From: an uncultured Flavobacteriales bacterium
GTDB lineage: Bacteria > Bacteroidota > Bacteroidia > Flavobacteriales > Crocinitomicaceae
Direction of reading: 5' to 3'
Assembly: GCA_946479285.1 (NCBI GenBank)
Contig: CAMLFH010000008.1
Coordinates: 124,001-188,000, forward strand
DNA length: 64,000 bases
Shown here in pieces: positions 53,563 to 60,064 of the stretch. Position 1 is the stretch's first letter; every line of letters starts with the position of its first letter. Under the pieces are notes generated by a model. It had not been told where the DNA came from, made no database searches, and was given only the letters and a program-made list of their open reading frames with translations. Position numbers and translations under genes: made by a program.

Positions 53563-55047
53563 ATGAAAAAAGTTTTAATTGCAAATAGAGGAGAAATAGC
53601 TCGAAGAGTTATCCGCTCGTTAAAGAAAATGAATATTGCTACCGTAGCAATCTATTCGGATGCAGATGCAAATGCGCCGCATGTTCACGAAGCTGATGAA
53701 GCAGTTTATGTGGGAAAATCTCCATCTTCGGAATCTTATTTGCAACAGGATTTAATCTTAAAACACTGTAAGGAATTGGGAGTGGAAGGAATTCACCCCG
53801 GATACGGTTTCTTATCTGAAAATGCCGGTTTTGCACGAAAAGTAAAAGATGCAGGAATTAAATTTATCGGTCCTTCCCCGGAAGCAATGGAGATCATGGG
53901 AGATAAACTTTCTGCTAAGCAGGCGGTAAAAAATTACAACGTTCCTTTGGTTCCCGGAGTGGATGAAGCAATTACAGATGTGGAAGCGGCTAAGAAAATT
54001 GCAGCGGAAGTAGGTTTCCCCATCCTGATCAAAGCATCTGCCGGAGGTGGTGGAAAAGGAATGCGTTTGGTAGAAAATGTAGGCGAATTTGAAGAGCAGA
54101 TGAAAATGGCCCAAAGTGAAGCGCGTTCTTCCTTCGGGGATGATGCGGTTTTCATTGAGAAATTCGTTACAAAACCACGTCATATTGAAATCCAGGTCTT
54201 TGCCGACCAATTGGGAAATACCGTTTACTTGTTCGAACGTGAATGTTCGATTCAGCGTCGTCACCAAAAAGTGATTGAAGAAGCTCCATCTGCCATTTTA
54301 ACTCCCGAATTGCGCAAGCAAATGGGAGAAGCTGCTGTTGCTGTTTGTAAAGCATGTAATTACGAAGGAGCAGGAACAGTAGAATTTTTGTTGGATGCCG
54401 ATTTGAATTTTTACTTTCTGGAAATGAATACCCGTTTGCAGGTAGAACATCCGGTAACGGAAGAAATTACCGGAACTGATTTAGTAGAGTGGCAGGTTCG
54501 TGTTGCAAGAGGCGAGCGTTTACCAAAATTACAGGACGAATTAGCTATTCACGGACATTCCATGGAAGTACGTGTTTATGCAGAAGATACATTGAATGGA
54601 TTTATCCCGGATATCGGTACATTGAACCGTTACCGCAGACCAAGAAAAGACCTGGCTCGTGTAGACGATGCGTTTGAAGAAGGGATGGAAGTTCCGATCT
54701 ATTACGATCCGATGATCGCTAAATTGGTTGTATGGGGTGAAACCCGTGAAGAAGCGATGGATAAAATGATTCTTGCAATCAATAATTACGAGATTTCCGG
54801 CTTGAAAACAACCCTCGATTTCGGGAAGTTTGTGATGATGCACCCGGCATTCCGTTCCGGTGATTTCGACACCAATTTCGTAAAACATTATTTCCAGGAC
54901 CCAACAGTAATGTGGAGCCTGTTTAAAGACGAAAAGGAAGCCTTAGAAGCAGGAATCGGGCAGGTTTGGAAAGATCTGACTGAGAAAGCAAACAAAAATG
55001 CTGCTTCAAGAAACATTACTTCTACGTGGAAATTGCATGCACATTGA
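53563..55047 (+). CDS. accC: Biotin carboxylase subunit of acetyl-/acyl-CoA carboxylase
   Basis: A 494-aa ATP-grasp protein. MKKVLIANRGEIARRVIRSL, the ATP loop IKASAGGGGKGMRLVENVGE, ERECSIQRRHQKVIEEAPSA and EMNTRLQVEHPVTEEITGTD are the biotin-carboxylase signatures. It carboxylates biotin bound to a carrier protein. Length and end (C-terminal extension of about 40 residues) match the stand-alone Bacteroidota form. No accB (carrier) gene adjoins, so it may serve an acetyl-CoA or propionyl-CoA carboxylase encoded elsewhere. Confidence 0.93.
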   Translation: MKKVLIANRGEIARRVIRSLKKMNIATVAIYSDADANAPHVHEADEAVYVGKSPSSESYLQQDLILKHCKELGVEGIHPGYGFLSENAGFARKVKDAGIKFIGPSPEAMEIMGDKLSAKQAVKNYNVPLVPGVDEAITDVEAAKKIAAEVGFPILIKASAGGGGKGMRLVENVGEFEEQMKMAQSEARSSFGDDAVFIEKFVTKPRHIEIQVFADQLGNTVYLFERECSIQRRHQKVIEEAPSAILTPELRKQMGEAAVAVCKACNYEGAGTVEFLLDADLNFYFLEMNTRLQVEHPVTEEITGTDLVEWQVRVARGERLPKLQDELAIHGHSMEVRVYAEDTLNGFIPDIGTLNRYRRPRKDLARVDDAFEEGMEVPIYYDPMIAKLVVWGETREEAMDKMILAINNYEISGLKTTLDFGKFVMMHPAFRSGDFDTNFVKHYFQDPTVMWSLFKDEKEALEAGIGQVWKDLTEKANKNAASRNITSTWKLHAH

Positions 55048-55073
55048 TTAATTACGAATTATAATTAGATCCA

Positions 55074-55103
55074 GTAGGGGGCATGAGTAATCGCGCCCCC
55101 TTG
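55074..55103. repeat. GTAGG...CCTAC-family palindrome, degraded
   Basis: GTAGGGGGCATGAG then TAATCGCGCCCCCTTGC, preceded by CCA; arms GGGGGC/GCCCCC are intact. It lies 26 bp past the accC stop and is followed by TGTTTTTATT, so it may terminate accC transcription. Confidence 0.65.
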
Positions 55104-55275
55104 CTGTTTTTATTAGTTTGAAAGTGTTTCAATGATTCGATTTTCGTCAATCGTAAATGATCCAATTCGTTGTTTTTTCAGAACCAAGAGAAAGCACTGT
55201 TCCAGATAAAAATATCCGCGTTAGTGGATAATGAGAAATTTATCACGATTCACACATTTTTAATGGAATTTCTAA

Positions 55276-55305
55276 TTGCTATTTCTTTTTAAAATTCTAC
55301 CTTTA
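55276..55305 (+). promoter_or_regulatory. Candidate promoter for sucC
   Basis: TTG (55276-55278), 19-nt spacer, TACCTTTA (55298-55305), one mismatch from TAnnTTTG. Predicted start about 55312, 17 nt before the ATG. Confidence 0.5.
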
Positions 55306-55328
55306 GCGCACCAAATAAAAAAGTTGTC

Positions 55329-56540
55329 ATGAACTTACACGAATATCAAGGAAAATCAATTTTACAAAAATACGGCGTGGCAATCCAACGCGGAGTAGTT
55401 GTAGAAAAAGTAGAAGATGCAATTGCTGCAGCTAAAAAATTGACAGAGGAAACTGGAACAGGTTGGTATGTGGTTAAAGCACAAATCCATGCTGGTGGAC
55501 GCGGAAAAGGTGTCGTTGAAGAAACTGGTTCTCACGGTGTAGTTCTTGCAAAAGGAATTGATCAGGTTGAAGAGAAAGTAAAAGGAATTCTTGGTGGTCA
55601 CCTTGAAACAGCTCAAACTAACGGTGTAGGAAAATTGGTAAGCAAAATTTTGCTTGCTGAAGATGTATACTACCCGGGTGAGGCTGAAGTAGAAGAGTTC
55701 TACATGTCGGTTTTATTGGACCGTGAGAAAGGACGTAACACAATCATGTACTCTACAGAAGGAGGAATGGATATTGAGACAGTTGCTCACGATACACCAC
55801 ACTTGATTTTCAAGGAAGAAATCGATCCGCGTGTTGGAATTCAAGGATTCCAGGCTCGTAAAATTGCTTTCAATCTTGGTTTATCAGGAGAAGCGTTCAA
55901 GCAAATGACGAAATTCGTTGTTAGCCTTTACAATGCTTATGAAGGATGTGATGCTGCAATGTTTGAAATCAACCCGGTTTTAAAAACTTCAGATAATAAA
56001 ATCATTGCAGTTGATGCGAAAGTAACTTTGGATGGAAACGGATTGTACCGTCACCCGGATTATGCAGCAATGCGTGATACGATGGAAGAAGATCCATTGG
56101 ATGTTGAAGCTGATGCAGCAGGATTGAACTTCGTGAAATTGGACGGAAACGTTGCTTGTATGGTAAACGGAGCTGGTTTGGCAATGGCAACTATGGATAT
56201 TATCAAGTATTCAGGTGGTAGCCCTGCAAACTTCCTGGATGTAGGAGGGACAGCAAACGCTGAGCGTGTTGAGAAAGCGTTTCACATCATTTTGAAAGAT
56301 CCGAATGTAAAAGCAATTTTGATCAACATTTTTGGTGGTATCGTTCGTTGTGATCGTGTGGCGCAAGGTGTTGTTGATGCTTACAAAAGCATTGGGAATA
56401 TTCCTGTTCCGATCATCGTTCGTTTACAAGGAACAAATGCTGAAGAAGCTAAGAAAATCATTGATGATTCAGGATTGAATGTACATTCAGCAGTATTGTT
56501 GCAGGAAGCAGCAGATAAAGTAAAAGAAGTATTGGCGTAA
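55329..56540 (+). CDS. sucC: Succinyl-CoA synthetase (ADP-forming) subunit beta
   Basis: A 403-aa protein: MNLHEYQGKSILQKYGVAIQ start, KAQIHAGGRGKGVVEETGSH ATP-grasp loop, EINPVLKTSDNKIIAVDAKV, and SGGSPANFLDVGGTANAERV then INIFGGIVRCDRVAQGVV. It binds ADP and forms the beta half of the TCA-cycle enzyme making succinate and ATP from succinyl-CoA. sucD is not adjacent. Ends at a strong terminator. Confidence 0.97.
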   Translation: MNLHEYQGKSILQKYGVAIQRGVVVEKVEDAIAAAKKLTEETGTGWYVVKAQIHAGGRGKGVVEETGSHGVVLAKGIDQVEEKVKGILGGHLETAQTNGVGKLVSKILLAEDVYYPGEAEVEEFYMSVLLDREKGRNTIMYSTEGGMDIETVAHDTPHLIFKEEIDPRVGIQGFQARKIAFNLGLSGEAFKQMTKFVVSLYNAYEGCDAAMFEINPVLKTSDNKIIAVDAKVTLDGNGLYRHPDYAAMRDTMEEDPLDVEADAAGLNFVKLDGNVACMVNGAGLAMATMDIIKYSGGSPANFLDVGGTANAERVEKAFHIILKDPNVKAILINIFGGIVRCDRVAQGVVDAYKSIGNIPVPIIVRLQGTNAEEAKKIIDDSGLNVHSAVLLQEAADKVKEVLA

Positions 56541-56915
56541 GTCAATTTTAACGATACTAAAAATCCCGGCACTTTACAGTGACCGGGATTTTTTTATGCT
56601 CTTCCAGGTCAATGACAGCGGGCGGTTCGCCATTTGGCAAATTGGCAAATTTGCAAAGTGAATGCTGCTCGTTTTATGACGAAAAAACGCAGACATTTAC
56701 TTCACCGGTAAACAAAATAATTTGGTGTCGAAAGACTTTTAAAACCGTGAGAGAATACTGGGAGTAAGTCAACCAAAATGAGAATGGTTTGAGTAAAATT
56801 TATGGGGTGAAATAAATTTTAAGGATCAACTCGATTTTTTTTATTACTACGTAATAAGGCCCCCCATCAAAACTTTTTTTTCAATTCGGAGACAACCGTG
56901 TCATTTTTTTTGCGT
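56541..56915. other. Non-coding stretch between sucC and the leader RNA
   Basis: After the sucC terminator there is about 320 bp of AT-rich sequence without a credible gene. It contains TTTGGCAAATTGGCAAATTTGC-like short repeats (about 56630-56655). A 62-codon frame at 56579-56767 starts inside the terminator hairpin and looks accidental. A poly-T run precedes the promoter at 56916. Confidence 0.55.
56561..56597 (+). terminator. Intrinsic terminator of sucC
   Basis: AAATCCCGG, loop, CCGGGATTT then further T: a 9-bp stem 20 bp past the stop. It isolates sucC from the rtcB-prfH region. Confidence 0.93.
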
Positions 56916-56923
56916 TATCTTTG
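56916..56923 (+). promoter_or_regulatory. -7 promoter element of the putative leader RNA
   Basis: TATCTTTG followed by CAC is an exact TAnnTTTG and the commonest form in this phylum. Predicted start about 56930, the first base of a hairpin. No good TTG at -33, but a T-run lies just upstream. Confidence 0.55.
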
Positions 56924-56982
56924 CACATGTCTCTCGATGAGGTAGAGACAAAACAAGTAGTAACAATTTTAAAACCGAAGCA

Positions 56983-57060
56983 ATGTTCAAATTCAGTACA
57001 ACATTAGGAGCTCCAACTGTTCTAGAGGCTAGTGCGCTCATGCTTTGGGTTTTCCAGTAA
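56983..57060 (+). CDS. Putative 25-aa leader peptide or small protein
   Basis: ATG to TAA, 25 codons, begins MFKFSTTLGAPTVLEASALM and ends with a hydrophobic LWVFQ stretch. It lies in the putative leader RNA between the 5' hairpin and the terminator. Only one Trp and no run of a single amino acid, so a classic amino-acid attenuator is not indicated. Coding status rests on position only. Confidence 0.4.
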   Translation: MFKFSTTLGAPTVLEASALMLWVFQ

Positions 57061-57083
57061 CGATTCTAACAATCATTTATATG

Positions 57084-57119
57084 AAAATCCGAAGCTTCTA
57101 GAGGTTTCGGATTTTTTTA
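57084..57119 (+). terminator. Intrinsic terminator between leader RNA and rtcB
   Basis: AAATCCGAA (57085-57093), 12-nt loop, TTCGGATTT (57106-57114) then T-run. 9-bp perfect stem, 178 bp before rtcB. Confidence 0.88.
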
Positions 57120-57296
57120 TGTCGTTTCGACTCACAATTTTCCCGGAATCTCTTAAACTCAAATTGAGTTAATCAATTAATTTTTAAGAATTGGATTGAA
57201 ACTCCTTAGACTTTTCGCGTGCATAAAATGGCGACTGATAAGCGCCATAATATCTGCGCATCTGTGGTGAAGAAAAACAATCCTAGAACCAATATC

Positions 57297-58685
57297 ATGG
57301 GAAATAAGATCAAGGGGAAAGACCTGTTAAAAATAGGCTTCCCCAACGACAACTCTGTAAACATCGCCCTAGGGCTGATCAGCAGGTATAAAAAGAAAGA
57401 AACAAAAGACCGCGTTCTGAAAGAACTTTCCGAATTGCTTTACGCTCCGGATGAATACATCGGGGATGGAACATGGGGAAAAGTGGCAGAAGGACTGGTT
57501 GCACCGGTTGAGGTGAAATTCAACGAATTGAAGATCGAACGTTCACCGTTTTTGATCTACGGCGAAAATGAAATTGATGACAAAACAAAACATCAGTTTT
57601 ACCAGGCTTTGAAATTACCTGTTTCCGTACAGGGAGCTTTAATGCCTGACGCACATTACGGTTACGGCTTACCGATCGGAGGCGTTTTGGCAACGGATAA
57701 TGCAGTGATTCCGTATGGAGTTGGAGTAGATATCGGTTGCCGGATGTCGCTGAGCATTTTCGATGCACCGGCGTCGTTTTTCAACGGAAAAACACACCAG
57801 CTTCAGAATTTGCTTTCGGAGCATACCAAGTTTGGAATGTACGAACAGCACACCATCAAACAAGATCATCCGATTATGGAGAACACCTTGTTTCGTGAAA
57901 TTCCACTCTTGCGAAAGCTGCACGGAAAGGCTTACAAGCAGTTGGGAACTTCGGGAGGTGGAAACCATTTCGTAGAATTCGGAACGGTAAACATTACTGC
58001 AACCGATGCCGGGATTCCTCCGGGAGAATATTTCGCTTTGCTGAGTCACAGCGGTTCACGCGGATTGGGTGCTGCAATTGCAAAACAGTACACGCAGTCA
58101 GCGATTAAACAATGTCCGTTGCCAAGATCAGTTCAGCATTTGGCCTGGTTGAACCTGGACACGCACGACGGGCAAGAGTATTGGAATGCCATGAATCTTG
58201 CCGGTGAATACGCAAAAGCCTGTCACGATGATATTCACGCACGATTGACCAAAAAGTTGGGGCTCCGCATGTTGATGACGATAGAGAACCACCACAATTT
58301 TGCATGGAAAGAAACCGTGAATGGCAAAGAATGTGTTGTACACCGGAAAGGTGCAACTCCTGCAGGTAAAGGTGAATGGGGAATTATTCCAGGAAGTATG
58401 ACAGCACCCGGATTTATTGTTCGTGGTCTTGGAAACGCTTCCAGTTTGAATTCAGCATCGCACGGAGCCGGGCGCGTGTTTTCACGTTCCGAATGCAAGA
58501 GCAGATTCACCAGAAGTGGGATGATGAAAATGCTTGCGGATTCAGATGTAAGTTTGATAGGCGGGGGAGTAGATGAAGCTCCGATGGCTTACAAGAACAT
58601 CCATTATGTGATGGGGAATCAGCAGGAATTGGTAGAAACGATGGGGACATTTGTTCCTAAAATTGTGAGAATGGAAAAGTCGTAA
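57297..58685 (+). CDS. rtcB: RtcB-family RNA ligase
   Basis: A 462-aa protein; I take ATG at 57297 (MGNKIKGKDLLKIGFPNDNS) over the longer frame from 57219, whose 26 extra residues are not family-like. Metal and nucleotide motifs are complete: GVGVDIGCRM, GTSGGGNHFVEF, LLSHSGSRGLG, IENHHNFAW and the ASHGAGR motif whose His is guanylylated in the family. RtcB joins RNA 2',3'-cyclic phosphate or 3'-phosphate ends to 5'-OH ends with GTP and Mn. It is followed 4 bp later by prfH, as in the RtcB2-PrfH operons that repair 16S rRNA cut at the decoding centre and rescue the stalled ribosomes; that role here is inferred. Confidence 0.94.
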   Translation: MGNKIKGKDLLKIGFPNDNSVNIALGLISRYKKKETKDRVLKELSELLYAPDEYIGDGTWGKVAEGLVAPVEVKFNELKIERSPFLIYGENEIDDKTKHQFYQALKLPVSVQGALMPDAHYGYGLPIGGVLATDNAVIPYGVGVDIGCRMSLSIFDAPASFFNGKTHQLQNLLSEHTKFGMYEQHTIKQDHPIMENTLFREIPLLRKLHGKAYKQLGTSGGGNHFVEFGTVNITATDAGIPPGEYFALLSHSGSRGLGAAIAKQYTQSAIKQCPLPRSVQHLAWLNLDTHDGQEYWNAMNLAGEYAKACHDDIHARLTKKLGLRMLMTIENHHNFAWKETVNGKECVVHRKGATPAGKGEWGIIPGSMTAPGFIVRGLGNASSLNSASHGAGRVFSRSECKSRFTRSGMMKMLADSDVSLIGGGVDEAPMAYKNIHYVMGNQQELVETMGTFVPKIVRMEKS

Positions 58686-58689
58686 AAAA

Positions 58690-59415
58690 ATGGACACAAG
58701 AGTATTACATATCACAACAGCCAAAGGTCCTTTGGAATGCCAATTGGCAGCCGGGAAGATTTTGGGAGCTTTACTTGCAGACCTTCGACAAAAAGGATTG
58801 CAGGCAGAAGTTCTCGATCGGACAGCGGGACAAGAAAGTGGCACGATTTTATCAGCTACGATCCAACTCAGCGGAATTGCCATTCAGACAGCAATTCAAT
58901 CATGGTTAGGGACGATCCAATGGATTCATAGGCCTGCGCCGAAGCTTCAGCCTAGGAGCAAGAGTCCGTATCGTCCCAATCATGGGAGAAAGAACTGGTT
59001 TGTCGGTGTTTTTGAAGTGAATTTGGCGGAAGCTGTTGCCTGGAATGAAAACGAGATTATTTATCAATCAGTAAGAAGCAGCGGATCAGGCGGACAGCAT
59101 GTGAACAAAGTAAGTTCGGCAGTTCGTGCAACGCACACTCCAAGTGGAATAATGGTTTTTGTGCAGGAAAGCCGATCACAGCTTCAAAACAAGAAAATAG
59201 CCCTTGAACGCATTCGTGCAAAGCTGGAAAAAGCCCAAAGTGAAAAGTTGATCGAAGTGGTGAACCAAACGTGGTCGCAGCATCATGAACTGGAACGCGG
59301 AAATCCGGTGAGAACATTTACCGGAATGGACTTTAAACCAAAGAACGAAGTAAAAACCTTTAAGAAACAACGGAACCAATTGAAACAAGAATTGAAACGA
59401 GATATGAACCAGTAG
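58690..59415 (+). CDS. prfH: Peptide chain release factor-like protein PrfH
   Basis: A 241-aa protein with the peptidyl-hydrolysis GGQ motif in SVRSSGSGGQHVNKVSSAVR and C-terminal KNEVKTFKKQRNQLKQELKR. Lacking codon-recognition domains of RF1/RF2, it matches PrfH (SPYRPNHGRKNWFVGVF is a family segment). An HRPAPKLQPRSK stretch (58927-58962) just before SPYRP appears to be an extra 12 residues relative to homologues I recall, coded by a GAAGCTTCAGC-containing repeat-like sequence. Operonic with rtcB (4-bp gap); its TAG stop is part of a dispersed palindrome. Confidence 0.93.
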   Translation: MDTRVLHITTAKGPLECQLAAGKILGALLADLRQKGLQAEVLDRTAGQESGTILSATIQLSGIAIQTAIQSWLGTIQWIHRPAPKLQPRSKSPYRPNHGRKNWFVGVFEVNLAEAVAWNENEIIYQSVRSSGSGGQHVNKVSSAVRATHTPSGIMVFVQESRSQLQNKKIALERIRAKLEKAQSEKLIEVVNQTWSQHHELERGNPVRTFTGMDFKPKNEVKTFKKQRNQLKQELKRDMNQ

Positions 59416-59442
59416 GGATGCGATGCCTCGCGTCCTTGCTAC
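59412..59442. repeat. GTAGG...CCTAC-family palindrome, overlapping the prfH stop
   Basis: GTAGGGATGCGATG then CCTCGCGTCCTTGCTAC, with CCA before it as in other copies. The TAG is the prfH stop codon. Second case of a repeat supplying a stop. Confidence 0.65.
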
Positions 59443-59468
59443 ATATTCAATTATTAAAAAGAATAATC

Positions 59469-59951
59469 ATGACAACAACAAATATTTACCTGGTAAAAGC
59501 CCTGGATTCTTATCCATATAACCTGGAAGAAGCTTTGGAATCCTTGAACTACGCAATGGCGTATGAAGAGAATAACCCGATTGCGCTTTGTCTGATGGGA
59601 AGAGTGAATCTGGAAATTTTCAAGGATTATCCGCTGGCAAATACCTATTTCAGAGAAGCGCTTGCCGCAAATGTGGATTACCTGGAAACCTATTCTTATT
59701 TCCTGGATTGCTTGTTAATTCAGGAAGAATTTGAAGAAATGGTCAAATTACTGGCTTTTGCCAGAAAGCGAAAAGGAATTGATAGAGGATTGCTTTTCTA
59801 TTACGAGGGCTTACTCCTGGAGAAACAATTGAAATTCAAGAAAGCACAAAAAACAATCAAAGAAGCGATGCTTTTGGCTCAAACAGGTTCTTTTATGTCC
59901 GATTTGGAAGAAATGAAGAAGCGTATTGAGAAAAAAATCGCACTGAAATAA
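59469..59951 (+). CDS. Tetratricopeptide-repeat protein (160 aa)
   Basis: A 160-aa protein from ATG at 59469 (MTTTNIYLVKALDSYPYNLE). Helical repeats such as EALESLNYAMAYEENNPIAL, CLMGRVNLEIFKDYPLANTY and FREALAANVDYLETYSYFLD carry TPR-like spacing. No signal peptide, so cytoplasmic. It lies 53 bp after prfH with the palindrome between them. Whether it belongs functionally to the rtcB-prfH unit or is a separate gene is open. Confidence 0.8.
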   Translation: MTTTNIYLVKALDSYPYNLEEALESLNYAMAYEENNPIALCLMGRVNLEIFKDYPLANTYFREALAANVDYLETYSYFLDCLLIQEEFEEMVKLLAFARKRKGIDRGLLFYYEGLLLEKQLKFKKAQKTIKEAMLLAQTGSFMSDLEEMKKRIEKKIALK

Positions 59952-60012
59952 TGAAGGATTTTTATTATCCACCGAAGAGAAGAACGAGTGCGGGAATAAT
60001 ACACTGTGCTCG

Positions 60013-60044
60013 TTGTTTTTATATCAAAATTCGTAGTACTTTTG
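60013..60044 (+). promoter_or_regulatory. Candidate promoter for the Prc-type protease gene
   Basis: TTG (60013-60015), 21-nt spacer, TACTTTTG (60037-60044): a full Bacteroidota consensus. Predicted start about 60051, after the ATG at 59951 and before the TTG at 60065, which decides the start codon in favour of TTG. Confidence 0.6.
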
Positions 60045-60064
60045 TCGCTGAAAAAAAACTGACT

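Larger units (their letters stand above)
56930..57119 (+). ncRNA. Putative leader RNA or small RNA with terminator, upstream of rtcB
   Basis: A self-contained unit of about 190 nt. The promoter element is at 56916-56923. A 5' hairpin (GTCTCT 56929-56934, AGAGAC 56944-56949) follows, then a 25-codon ORF (56983-57060) and a terminator (57084-57119). The sequence AAAACCGAAGC at 56971-56981 repeats AAAATCCGAAGC of the terminator's 5' arm (57084-57095), so it could compete for the same TTCGGATTT partner: a plausible attenuator layout. I found no other promoter between the terminator and rtcB at 57297. No known RNA family recognised. Confidence 0.5.

Noticed and set aside
56630..56660. Possible sigma-54 promoter (TTGGCAAATTTGCA) upstream of rtcB
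   Set aside because: The GG-to-GC distance is 7 rather than 10, and no sigma-54 activator gene such as rtcR is adjacent.
56579..56767. Plus-strand frame of 62 codons after sucC
   Set aside because: Starts inside the sucC terminator hairpin, has no family-like sequence and no promoter or start context.
56983..57060. Tryptophan-type attenuator peptide
   Set aside because: Only one Trp codon and no amino-acid biosynthesis gene downstream; kept only as a possible leader of unknown type.
57219..57296. Upstream extension of rtcB
   Set aside because: The 26 extra residues are unlike RtcB N-termini; MGNKIKGKDLLKIGFP at 57297 is the natural start.
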